Shown here in pieces: positions 12,847-23,899 of a DNA stretch of 64,000 nt; positions within the stretch are counted from its first letter, which is position 1, and each line of letters begins with the position of its first letter. The position numbers and the translations under genes were made by a program. Source of the stretch: Sphagnum compactum. Taxonomy: Eukaryota > Bryophyta > Sphagnopsida > Sphagnales. The stretch spans positions 15,186,271 to 15,250,270 of the forward strand of contig OZ234499.1 in assembly GCA_965153455.1 (NCBI GenBank), given 5' to 3'. The notes under the pieces were generated by a model. The model was not told where the DNA came from and ran no database searches. It saw only the letters and a list, made by a program, of their open reading frames with translations.

Positions 12847-13307
12847 CACGAAGAGACCAAATAATGGCTCTTTTGGCTGAGGAGCTGATCTTCAACCCTT
12901 TGATACCTGTTACTGGGCCATCACAAGAAGAACTTCCACCATCTCCTCCCCAGGGGCCTTCAACCTATACATGGTAAGCGAGGGCACATCACCTTGTTAA
13001 TTATGAGAGGCCAATATGCTCTATAACGTTGCAGATTTGACCTGAAACAATTCATTTTGTGGCTACTATTGACAAAACAGCTGGACTTCAATATAAAATT
13101 GATCAAGAACCAACAGGAGTGTTTCAGTGTCAAATGTGAACTGACAAGCAGCTCAATGTGTAATGACTCTGCCGTTTATAGCAAGTTCAAACTATAAACT
13201 AAAAACTCTCTTTATGGGATCAACAACTTCTCATGCAATTATATGGAACACGCCCATCTATCATATGCACACATATAGTACTCCAAATGTCACTCACACA
13301 TTGGGTC

Positions 13308-13312
13308 AAGTT
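13308..13312. other. Target site duplication AAGTT (left)
   Basis: AAGTT directly precedes the 5' LTR and recurs at 17,844-17,848. The right arm has a single uninterrupted copy of the target at this place, which proves the insertion site and size. Confidence 0.95.
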
Positions 13313-13682
13313 TGTTGAGATGTCAAGCTCAACTAGAGCTAACACTCATGATGGGCCTCAGTGACCGTTCTACATTTTGGTGCGCTCAGTGACCGTTCTA
13401 CATTTTGGCGCACTTAGTGATCGTTCTACGTTCACTTCGACTGACGCGCGCGCGACGGATCTTTGCCACGGCTTTTTTGGAGGGACTAGTGGTCGTCAAG
13501 GAGTTTCTATCACAAGCTCGGCGTGTGTACTTGCAGCTGCAGGAGATGTCCTGACCCAGTAGCAGCAGCAGCAGGAGCAGCAACATCAAACAGAAGCTAG
13601 TGCTGCAGCTGCAAATGCTGAAGCAGCAGCCAGAGTGTGTTTGCAAGAGCTCAAGCTCTCTCCCTCCCCCAATCTTTTTTCA
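13313..13682 (+). repeat. 5' LTR of the copia element
   Basis: 370 bp, from TGTTGAGATGTC to CTTTTTTCA. It differs from the 3' LTR (360 bp) by a handful of substitutions, a 12-bp gap in a CAG-rich stretch (13,560-13,590) and a 2-bp T-run change. Both contain repeated GACCGTTCTACATTTTGG units. Confidence 0.95.
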
Positions 13683-13694
13683 TGGTATCAGAGC
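13683..13694 (+). other. Primer binding site, initiator tRNA-Met
   Basis: TGGTATCAGAGC immediately follows the 5' LTR. It is the usual copia primer site, complementary to the 3' end of initiator tRNA-Met. Confidence 0.95.
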
Positions 13695-13964
13695 AAGGTT
13701 CAGGCTAAGGGCTGAGCAGCAAGCACAAGAAGCAAAGGAGGGATACGACAGCAAGAGGTCATCATCTCTTCCCCCTTCGTGTTCGCCACTACACCCGTGT
13801 CCGAGCTCTTCGGGAGGCACCGGCAAACGACATCGGATTGAGGAGCTGTCTTCGCCAAGACGAAGCTATAGGGACTGTACGAAATTTTGGGGCTGAAACT
13901 GCGTTTCTGCATCATCTCGACCTTTGTTTTGAGTCAGCAGGCGTTCGTGTGCTATTCGGACAAG

Positions 13965-16900
13965 ATGTCAGACGGCATCAATCAAATTGTTAGTGAGAAG
14001 CTTGACAAGAACAACTTCCATGCTTGGAAGTTCAGGATGACCAATTTCCTTATGGGAAAAGGATTTTGGGACTATGTGGAAGGTGAGAATGAAGACCCTC
14101 CAGAGCTGCCTGAGGAAAATGCCACTGCAGTAGAGATAAAGGCATTCAAGGATTGGAACCAGGGTGCACGAAGGTCATGTATTGGTTGTCTGTCAGTGTT
14201 ACAGACACTATGATTGGGCACATACAGGATGCTCACACTCCAGCAGAAGCATGGCAAAACCTGGTGCAGATGTTCCAGACAAATACAAAGGCAAGGAAGC
14301 TGTAGCTAAAGCAAGAGCTGCACACTGTGGAGAAGAAGAACATGTCTATCAATGAGTATTCATTGAAGATCAAAGGTATTGTTGAATCCCTTGCATCTAT
14401 TAATGTATCTGTGGATGATGATGATTTGGTCAGCGTCTGTCTAAATGGACTTGGAAAGGAATACAAACCTTTCAAGACATCCATAATTGTTAGGGAGAAT
14501 GTTCCAAACTTTCGAGATCTTGTTTCAATGCTGATTGTAGAAGAGAAAACTTTAAATGAAGATTGTTCTACACAAAATAAGAACAATGTAGAGCAGCAGG
14601 CTTTCTACTCAAATACAAGTAGAGGCAGAGGAAGAGGTCGTGGTCAAGGCCAAGGTGGTGGCCGTTTTGGAAATCAGAGTTCTGGACAGCAACAGTCAAA
14701 TGACTCACAACAACAACAGTCATACAGAGGTGGTGGAAGAGGTCAGTCTCAAGGCAGGGGGGGCCAAAGAGGACGTGGCAATTGGAACAGACAACAATCT
14801 GGATCAGATTCTAGAGACTGTCATTATTGTGGCAAACCAGGCCATTGGGCCAGAGAATGTAGAAAGAAGGAAAGTGACATGAGGAATGGAAGACTACAGC
14901 AGAATAATTATGCATCCTCAAGCAAGCAGGCTGAAGATATGTATGAGCATCTATTTGTTGTGCAGCACATGCTAAATACAGTGGCTGCAAATGCATCCAC
15001 AAATGTTGATAATGTATGGTATGTGGATTCGGGAGCCTCTAACCACATGACCTATCATGGTGAGTGGTTTGGGGATGTCAAAAATCTAGAAAAACCAGGT
15101 TATGTAGAGACAGGAGATGACACAGCCCATCCCATTGCTCATATCGGGAATGTGCCATTAGCTATGCAAGATGGCAAGATAAAGTACTTGTCTGATGTAC
15201 TTCATGTGCCCAATATCAAGAACTTGGTTTCTGTTGGGCAAATGATTGAGTAGGGTTTGCAAGTTCGGTTCAACCCTGATGGCTGCTATGCCGAAGATTT
15301 CAAGGACAAATGTCGTTTAGTTGCTAAGGGCAAAAGAGTGGGCAGAATGTTTACTTTGGATGTAAGCATGCCTGAGGTGGAAGCTACTATGTTTGCACAA
15401 GGTGCAGGAGTTGTGGCTGATATGGACATATGGCATAAGCGTATTGGTCATGTAAATGAGCAGCGATTGAAGTCTATGCAGAGTTCAGAAATTGTCACAG
15501 GTTTGCCAAAGTTTAAGGTGGATGGAATGCATAAGATATGTGAAGCATGTCAACTTGGGAAACAAACAAAGAATGTGTTTCTGCATGACAAGAATGTAAG
15601 TAAGAGAGCACTTGATGTAGTGCACTCAGATGTATGGGGGCCAACCAAGACAGCGTCAATGGGAGGATGTCGCTACTATGTGTCATTCATTGATGACCAC
15701 ACAAGAAGAGTGTGGGTGTACTTCATGAAGGAAAAAGTGAAGTGTTCACTCACTTTCAGAATTTCAGAATGTTGGCTGAAAAGCAAACAGGGTTGCAAGT
15801 TAAGTGCCTAAGGTCAGATGGAGGGGGAGAATATTTCTCCAATGAGTTTACTACATATCTGAAAATGCATGGAATTCAGAGGCAATTCACATGCAGGTAT
15901 ACTCCGCAGCAAAATGGAGTTGCTGAGAGAAAGAATAGGCACATTGCAGAGGTTGCTCGTGCATTAATGGCTGACAAGAGCATGCCACATCATTATTGGG
16001 CTGAAGCAATTGCGACTGCAGTCTACATCATGAACACGACCCCCACAGCAGTAGTGCATGGTATGACTCCAGAGGAGAAGTACAGTGGCAGAAAACCAGA
16101 TTTGTCACACTTGAAGGTGTTTGGGTGCATTGCATATGTACATGTACCAGATGAGCTACGGACTAAGCTAGATCCGAAGGCTGAAAAATGTGTTTTCATT
16201 GGGTACTCACTTGAGCAGAAAGGGTACAGATGTTATAACCCTGTCACACATAAAATGAGGGTGAGCAGGGATGTTGTGTTTGATGAAATGAGCAGCTGGT
16301 ATGCTGATGTGAAAGACACTATTGGGGCTGATGCAAATGAGCATGTGGTTGTAAAGAATGCAGGTCAGCAATCACAAACATTGAGTGGACCACGAGAGTC
16401 CCCTTCTAGTGGGTCTACTAATAGACCATGGAGCGGTAGGCTGCGTCATAATAGCAGTCCTACAAATACAGGTGATGCATCATATAAAGGAAAAGAGAAG
16501 GTTGGTGACGCCCTTGGTATGCCTGACATTTCTGCAGGATATTCACATGTAGATGGAAAGTCTAGTGGCTCTAAGCAGAGCCTTGATGAGGAGTTTGGGA
16601 TTCCAGCTATCAATACACCTGGTGTGAAAAGAGCTAATGTAGCAAATAGGACACCACAAACAGATCCAGGTCCCCGCAGGTCTACCAGGGAAAGACGACC
16701 AGTCCAGAGATTGATATATGATGGTTATGTAGCTCGCCATTATGCATATATGGCAAAGGTTGTGCAGGATGCTGAACCCATTTGTTTTAGAGGATGCCAC
16801 CATGTTCAGGAAAATAGTGGGCAGTCTTATCTACATGACGATCACTAGACCGGACTTAAACTACACAGTTGGGTTGGAGAGCCAGTTTATGCAGGTTCCT

Positions 16901-17535
16901 CGAAAGCCACATTTGGATGGTGTGTGAGGCACACACTACGCTATGTGAGTGCCACAGCAGATTATGGTCTCTTTTATGAAGCTAGCACGGAGTTGCAAGT
17001 GCATGGATACGTAGATGCTGATTGGGCTGGTAGCATCTCAGACAGGAGATCTACTAGCGGTTTTATGTTCTCTTTTGGGAGTGCTGCTGTTACTTGGAGT
17101 AGCAAGAAGCAGCCTACAGTTGCCTTGTCGAGCACAGAGGCAGAGTACAGGGGTGCTGCGATGGCAGCATGTGAGGTCGCTTGGCTCCGCAAGCTACTTG
17201 GAGATTTGGGGCTACATGTGGACAGACAGGTTGTCATATATTGTGATAACCTTAGCAGTATTCAGCTGGCTAAGAACCCAGTGTTTCATGCGCGGACGAA
17301 ACACATTGAGGTTCATTATCACTTCATCAGGGAGAAGGTCTTGGCAGGTGAGATTGATCTTATTTATGTCAGCACAGAGGATCAGGTTGCTGACATCTTC
17401 ACCAAGGTCTTGGGAGCTGAGAAGCATCGCCGATTCCGCAGCATGCTTGGAATGATGGAGTTGGAGTTGAGCTTGAGGGGGAGTGTTGAGATGTCAAGCT
17501 CAACTAGAGCTAACACTCATGATGGGCCTCAATGA
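13965..17535 (+). pseudogene. Copia gag-pol remnant without reverse transcriptase
   Basis: It starts at an ATG giving MSDGINQIVSEKLDKNNF, a typical gag start. Visible in order: CCHC knuckle CHYCGKPGHWAREC (about 14,818-14,862), protease WYVDSGASNHMT (about 15,018), pre-integrase WHKRIGHVNEQRL, integrase core with HSDVWGP, FIDDHTRRVW and YTPQQNGVAERKNR (to about 15,950), then from 16,800 TRPDLNY and RNase H with YVDADWAG, STEAEYRGAA and YCDNLSSIQLAKN. Breaks: one missing base near 14,172, an in-frame TAG at 15,251-15,253, a frame change near 15,745, and an abrupt jump near 16,775-16,810 that removes essentially the whole reverse transcriptase. A further frame change lies near 16,920. Confidence 0.92.
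17475..17483 (+). other. Polypurine tract
   Basis: GAGGGGGAG directly before the 3' LTR, the expected plus-strand priming site. Confidence 0.85.
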
Positions 17536-17843
17536 CCGTTCTACATTTTGGCGTGCTCAGTGATCGTTCTACATTTTGGCGCGCTTAGTGATCGTTCTAC
17601 GTTCACTTCGACTGACGCGCGCGCGACGGATCTTCGCCACAGCTTTTTTGGAGGGACTAGTGGTCGTTAAGGAGTTTCTATCACAAGCTCGATGTGTGTA
17701 CTTGCAGCTGCAGGAGATGTCCTGACCCAGTAACAGCAGCAGCATCAAACAGAAGCTAGTGCTGCAGCTGCAAATGCTGAAGCAGCAGCCAGAGTGTGTT
17801 TGCAAGAGCTCAAGCTCTCTCCCTCCCCCAATCTTTTTTTTCA
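17484..17843 (+). repeat. 3' LTR of the copia element
   Basis: 360 bp, TGTTGAGATG to TTTTTTTTCA, followed by the AAGTT duplication. It is very similar to the 5' LTR, indicating a fairly recent insertion. Confidence 0.95.
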
Positions 17844-17848
17844 AAGTT
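17844..17848. other. Target site duplication AAGTT (right)
   Basis: Second copy of the 5-bp duplication; the K1 intron resumes directly after it. Confidence 0.95.
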
Positions 17849-20007
17849 AAAGAGTTTTATGCCCAAATCCTACACCAATGCATAGTCTCTTCCCTGTGGC
17901 AGAGCCAACAAAACATGCCTCACTGATGGAATTTGTGACCTTGCATAATTTACCTTAATTTTCCTTCTTCCAAGTGACTGAATGTCCATTGTTACAATAG
18001 GATGAATGTCCTTTTTCAGTACTTGATTTCATCACCTGTGAAACCAAATCCAGTTAAATCAAATATCCCTCCACTGATGATTGTAGTAAGTAATTACTAG
18101 TTAAGGATCCATAAATCATCCATTGATTTGACTGTAAGGGTTAGGGTAGAGCTTGTGGAGAGAGAAATGCGAGCTTAGTACCTGCGAGGAGAAGACCTTT
18201 GATGTATCTGAGTTCTCTGCAGATTTCGGGGAAATCCGGCCTCTCGCGAGGATTGTGCTCCCAACACCTTTGTATCACGGAGGCCAACCTTGTTGGGCAT
18301 CTTTCAGGAAGCTCTGGCCGCAAACGATCAACTTTTATCCGTTGGCGAAGGCCATCCATTTTCTCACCTTCAAAAGGCTGTTTCCGAGTCAGGATTAACT
18401 GTACACGTCTGCTTTGAAGGGGTATGCAGGTAGTTGCAGTCCAGGCACGACAGCGCCACTGTCGATAGAGAACACCTCGGGAGCCATGTATAAAGTAGTA
18501 CCAACATTTGATGTCTGTTTGGAGAATCTGGTGCTCGAAATTTTTGTCTTGGACGTCCCAAAATCGGCTAGTTTTGCACTTAGGTATCCCTCTTTGTATT
18601 CAAGTTCAGGGACGCCTGTCAGAGCTTTTACTAAAATGTTCGAGGACTTGACATCGCGATGCACTATGCTTTTACTGTGCAAGTATTTCAATCCTCTCGC
18701 AACCTGAAGCATAAGATCCACTGCTGCAGTCATCGACAGTAGTGGAACCACTGCAGCTTCAGGGGTTGACGATGGAACCGCTTCTGCAGCCATTGACGCT
18801 GAAACATCATCATCGTCGGCGTCCTTGGAACCAGTCGAATTATCATCGGAGGAGTCAGTGAATCCCGCATCCGAGTGACTGGATCCAGTGTCGGCTGGAC
18901 GGGGATTCAAAAAATGGTAGAGATCCTCCTGCATAAGATCCATAACGAGAGAATAATCCTGCTTCTCCTCTTTGGCCCAACAAACTATCCTCACCACATG
19001 AGGATGACAGAGGCCGGCCAGAATCTCAGACTCTGTCTTGAAACTCTCTAAACGAGCCTCACGGAAGACCTTTTTGGCGTATTGCTCTCCTAACCAATTG
19101 GTTTCATAAACTTCCCCAAAGGTGCCTCTTCGTATAAACCTCACTTCGGGCAGATCTTGAGGATGCACCCTCCACAACAAGGAAGGTATTTTCTTCGTCA
19201 GAGGATCAGCTGCTAGTGCAGGCTGCCTATGTACCAGCCTCATTAAAAATCGTGCAGCAAGGCAATTTTCAGCTTGGGACCGCGCACAACTAGCGTCACA
19301 AACATGGCCTTCCCTTAGGAGCTCCAAGTTCGACCTAAGATCCTCTCGGTCCTGCTTTTCGGCCGTCTCCAGTTTGAAGACGTCAAGAGCACCCAACCGA
19401 CCATCACAGTCTTCTGGCGCTAAAATGACATCCTGGCTGTTTGCAGCAGTCTGTAAAGAAATACAGAGTAAGGAAGTGACCCAGTGCAAGTCATAACAAA
19501 TTTCGGCAAAGTCCTCCGAGCTCTTGTCACTACGTTGTCTAATGGCTGCTCTCAGCCACTGCTCGCCACAACATTCCTTGATAAGCGACAGAGCATCTGT
19601 CACAACTCGATACAATTCTTGCTTCAACGCTGCCTCACATCGTTCAAAGACATCAGTTGAAGAACCAGACTCGACAGACTCCACAGATTGCAAAACCTTT
19701 CGAGTCTCTGAGAGCTTGTGCGCAACATATATACATTGATGTTTGTTGAGCTTCAAGAGTTGCTCCTTTTCTCCAGACGTAAGATCCAAAGCCTCACCTA
19801 TAGCCCCTTTGGCCAAGTCCAGGAAATATGGGGCCATGATCAGCACTGCCCCGTAAGATCTCCAAATCTCACAACAGAAACAAAGCTCTTTCCAACAGGA
19901 CTCAGCAACAAATCTCTCTGGTATGCACCGAAGAAACCGCTAGAGATTCACTGTTTGGGAATTTTGTCCGCCTGGCCGGCCTTGTGTGCACGCAGGAGTA
20001 AATTTAA

Positions 20008-20215
20008 GGTGCATTCACACTTGGTGTTAGGGACTCTAGTGTTAAGTCCGATAACACCATGCTAGTCATTTAGGACTTACACCAACTTACCATGAACACT
20101 TTATGTTCACACTTCACTGAACATTAAGGTATCGCCCATTTAACATTGGGTGCCACCTAGGATGCTACCTAGATTTTCATTTAACTCTGAATTAACATCA
20201 AGTGTGAATGCACCA
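20008..20215. mobile_element. 208-bp MITE with GGTGCATTCACACTTG terminal inverted repeats
   Basis: The left end GGTGCATTCACACTTGGTG pairs with the right end CATCAAGTGTGAATGCACC with two mismatches. TAA flanks both sides, as in PIF/Harbinger (Tourist-like) MITEs. It sits upstream of the K1 start codon. The right-arm counterpart (49,428-49,532) has lost about half of its interior. Confidence 0.8.
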
Positions 20216-20601
20216 TAAAACTATTGTGTCCGTTGATATCCTTTTCATCGCTGCTAAGTACAATTTTGTACACATGGCATCATTTAATATCCAATGGTTT
20301 TCAAATTTGCCTTTTCGGCCTTTTTCGGTCCCCTTACAACAATGGACATGTCTTGTTGGGTGTACCTGACCTAACCATTGTTCAAATTCCACCCGAAGTA
20401 AAGGGTGGGGGGGGGAACAATCGGCAATAGAAGGACATGTGGTCATTGTAAGTAGATACTTTATGTATGACCATTTCTGCATCAATTGCTCTCCACTTCA
20501 TCTAAGTATTACCTACGCATACTTAATGATCCGTGTCTCCTCATGTGGGGGGGGCTATTTGGCTATTTCTATTGCAAATAAGCCCACCACCATTAAAAAA
20601 A

Positions 20602-22386
20602 ATAAAAAATTAAGAAAAGTGCAATCCTTAGGCAAAAAAAGAAATGAAAGAATGATAAGGTGGCCTTTTTCAGTCTCCCAAGAAAAAATGAATAGGTGAG
20701 GCCCTAGGGAGGGTGTTACCAGAAGAAGGGGCCTATGCAAGGTGGAACCAAGCATGGCCCTAGTTTTGGTAATGCACTCCCCCAGGGCCTTATTCAGCAT
20801 AAAGCTTCATCATATATACATATACATATATATATATATATATATAAATTTTTTTCAGGATTTTTTTTAATAAATGAAAAATTCCCTGACTTTGTAGAGA
20901 AAGTATTAGCTTTGTGAGGTGCCATGTGCTCAAAAACATGATTTGGATAAATTGGGCATCCCTACCCATGCCCCATGTTTTTCTTTAACTTTTTTGCGAT
21001 GTAGCTAAAGGTGGCAAGCATCCACAAAACACTCCCAATGAGCTTTTGACTTGGGGGTCTCAATGGCTTGTCAGGTCAGGTCTGCTGTTGTTCTTCAAAA
21101 GGAAAAAACAAGAAAAAGGGGAAAAAAGAAAAGAAAAAGGTGTAAACAAATTTGGCTACAAGTGAATTTTGATAAGGAAATAAAAGCACCCTTTTGTATT
21201 GTTGGCTAAATGTTGATATAGAAATCTGACAATTTTTCTGATTTTTGTTTTAGTTTTGCAAGATGACAACAGAAAACCCCAAAAACCATTTTTAAAAAAA
21301 TTCACCAAAATTTTTTTTTTCTCTTTGGGATGTGAGACTTTCTCTTTGAGATTTTTCAACTTTTTTTTTTGTGGCGATGGTCCAATGAATTTTGCTCATT
21401 GCAAAAAGAAAAAGTTCGACTTGTGAGGCACCCCCAACTAATTAATATGAAACAGAATAAGTACCCCTAACACAATAAAGCCCCAAGTAAGATCCACTTT
21501 GATCCCATGGTAGGGGAGATGTATATAGCCCAACCAGGGTATAGGGAAATAGGGAGGATTTAAAATTTAAAAAATCTATGTGAAAAGAAAAAATTGAAAA
21601 TATATCAAAAAGAGAAAGAAATGTAAACATATATTTAACATCCTTTTGAATTGGAGAATTATAACGTTGCAAGGGGATTCCAATCCTTTCAAGGTACAAG
21701 CCAATGTTTGAAGGGTTCAGGGTTTAGGGGTTTAGGGTTTACCTTGTAGCATAAGGACTCACCAGTGGTACCATCACATTTGTATGTCAACAAGTTTTTT
21801 TGCCATTGGTACCTTACCCTAAGGTCAGTTTCGTCATTAAATAATACTCAAAATAATGAAATGGAATTTTGTGAAAATATGAAGTTGACACATTGAAAAT
21901 TATCATAATTATCATTGGCTACATTCTGAATAATTTCACTACTCATATCACAATATTATAGTAGATGATGAAAAAATATATAATTCCAGAATTAAAAAAA
22001 TTATTTGTTTTGTCAATGTGGAAACTGACCCTAGGCTAGGGTATGTGCTGAGGGACAGTACATTGTCTTAGTAAATAATGCAAGTGAGGAGTCAAGGTTT
22101 TAGGTTTTAGAACTTATGAAGACAAATTGGTTTTAAATGCCCTACTACACATTTCTTGTATACTGTAGTTTCTTTTCAGGTTTGGCACTTGGGTGTCAAA
22201 TTATTAGTTTATTTTCAAATTCACTTAACAGTAAAAATATTAATTTATGAGATATTGGCAATAAATATAAGCAGCTTCTTTGGTAGGTTTTCTAGACTTT
22301 GAACTTATAACAGAATGAGATGTTTTATAACATTTTCTCCTGCTTCTTTAAAAAATGGGGAGATCCACCATATTCTAGGATGGAGA
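20602..22386. other. ~1.8-kb segment present only in the left arm
   Basis: In the right arm the flanking sequences (CCACCACCATTAAAAAA and ATGCTATCAATTATT) are directly joined. The segment begins in an A-rich run, contains an (AT)n tract at about 20,826-20,850 and a GGTTTAGGGGTTTAGGGTTT stretch at about 21,719. No coding domain was recognised. It may be an insertion on the left or a deletion on the right; the A-rich edge would fit a retroposed sequence, without proof. Confidence 0.75.
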
Positions 22387-22598
22387 AATGCTATCAATTA
22401 TTCGATTACTTGCTCGGCAATGGTGGACTGGCCTGAAGCAAGAAGCTCCTAGTTTCCACCAATTTTTGTATTTTATCTTTTGTTGTAAGTTTCTTTATTT
22501 CAAACAGATAAGTTATAGAAAATTTGACATTTTGAAAAATAATTTGATTACTACTGAACCTGAAAAGGTACTATGATAGTGTAATTATGGACATATTA

Positions 22599-22991
22599 GA
22601 GTTATCCGGAAAGTCACCCTCTGTTTCACCCCCTATCTCCTCTGGTTTTGCCCCTTACCCCCTCTTTCAGGGTATCCGCAAAGTAAGGAAATTTTATAAA
22701 ATCTGGGTGTGAAATGCTGAACCTCAGCATTTAATGTGAAAATAATTATAGTAGTCGTACAGGTAGGAGCAGTGAAAATATATGTAGAATATATGTAGCA
22801 GCAGTGCAGGCGCTCAAAAAAAAAGAAACACAAGATGAAACTCAGTTTACCACCAAAATTGGTGGAAAAATTAGTTTGGATCCTAGTTATTTCCTTTTGT
22901 AAAAATTTCACTCCCAGTTACGCGTTTGATGCCGTGTTATGCAGAAACTGGCCGTTCTCGCCCCCTAATTGCCTGACTTTACGGATAACTC
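22599..22991. mobile_element. Stowaway-like MITE, left-arm copy
   Basis: Terminal inverted repeats GAGTTATCCGGAAAGTCA and TGACTTTACGGATAACTC are flanked by TA on both sides, as expected for Tc1/mariner-derived MITEs. No coding capacity. An allelic copy is at 48,226-48,616 and a diverged third copy at 40,067-40,372. Confidence 0.88.
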
Positions 22992-23899
22992 TATTGTAAC
23001 CTATATTCCAAAAAAAAAAATCAAAAATTATAAACAGTAATGTTGTGGTGACCAACAAATGTCAATACATAGAAGCTCTAATGGATGGAGCATGAAGCAA
23101 TGAACATACAGAAATCTTTTATTCCTACATAAGTATGGATCTTTTAGGTATAGAGTCTAAATCGAAAATGCCCGTGGCCGTTGGCAGAGGATCCTACGTT
23201 TGTTAGTTATGAATTTGTATTCATCTTTTTACTAATTTAATCTTTGTTCTTCCAACACTAAAATCAACTTGCACTCTCACTAAAACAAGGTAGATATTGG
23301 GAAATCAATCATAATAATATGCCATCAACAACTACCGGTTAATTAGTTTCTTTTGTCTCCCACACATAAACCATGTTTAGTGTGAGCCATATCATGTATG
23401 CCATTATTTTCAGGCATACCAATCAATATGCCACAAAAACCCATTGCCCTAAGCCTGTAGTGGTCGGTCTTTCATAGCAACATCATAGAAACACATAAAT
23501 TTGGGCTGTAAATAGGGATGGTCATTGGAGCTTCTCCTAAAACCCTCTTATGTCCAGCAATAAAGGATTGAAAACCGTATGAGGGTTTTAGACCTTGGGC
23601 CAGTCTTTATGCTCCTCAAAAGAAGAAGCTAGTTAACCATGTGCAAGAAAAAGGGTTTCAAGATTTCAATCCAATCATCAATTTCCACTTTGGGACCATT
23701 TCTAAAAGTCCTGGCTTCAAAGTTTCTGAAACATAGGACTACCTTTGAGCTCCACTTCAACCTCTTCACCTTACAAATGAAAACAGACTTGCTGTCTTTC
23801 AAACTCAGTGAGTGAAATTCAATTCAATGTTTGCCATTTACATCATAATTTTGAGCTGTGAATGCTTGTCCAATATATACGTTGTTAGACAATGTGAAA

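Larger units (their letters stand above)
13313..17843 (+). mobile_element. Ty1/copia LTR retrotransposon, reverse transcriptase deleted
   Basis: A complete LTR-to-LTR element of 4.53 kb with TG...CA ends, 5-bp target duplication, tRNA-iMet primer site and purine-rich tract. It sits in intron 2 of the left K1 copy and is absent from the right arm, so it inserted after the duplication. The domain order gag, protease, integrase, (reverse transcriptase missing), RNase H is the copia order. Because the reverse transcriptase is gone and the frame is broken, the element is non-autonomous; it either lost the region after insertion or was mobilised in trans already deleted. Confidence 0.95.
11016..19837 (-). 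pseudogene. K1 left copy: broken TKL kinase-jacalin lectin gene
   Basis: This is the inverted counterpart of the intact gene at 49,703-52,911. Recognisable exons are 19,837-18,182 (N-terminal region plus kinase), 18,035-17,954 (linker), and exon 3 in two pieces, 12,967-12,847 and 11,107-11,045 (first half of the lectin). Lesions visible against the right copy: a net loss of 19 nt right after the FKADVYS motif, giving an immediate stop in kinase subdomain IX; a 1-nt loss in exon 2; a 1.7-kb insertion with loss of about 10 nt in exon 3; absence of exon 4, because the duplication ends in intron 3; and a complete copia element in intron 2. Catalytic motifs HRDVKSSN and DFG remain, so a truncated product of about 480 residues with N-terminal region and most of the kinase is formally possible. 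Confidence 0.92.

Noticed and set aside
15836-16848. Possible independent integrase-like gene
   Set aside because: It is the frame-shifted continuation of the copia polyprotein and lies between its LTRs.
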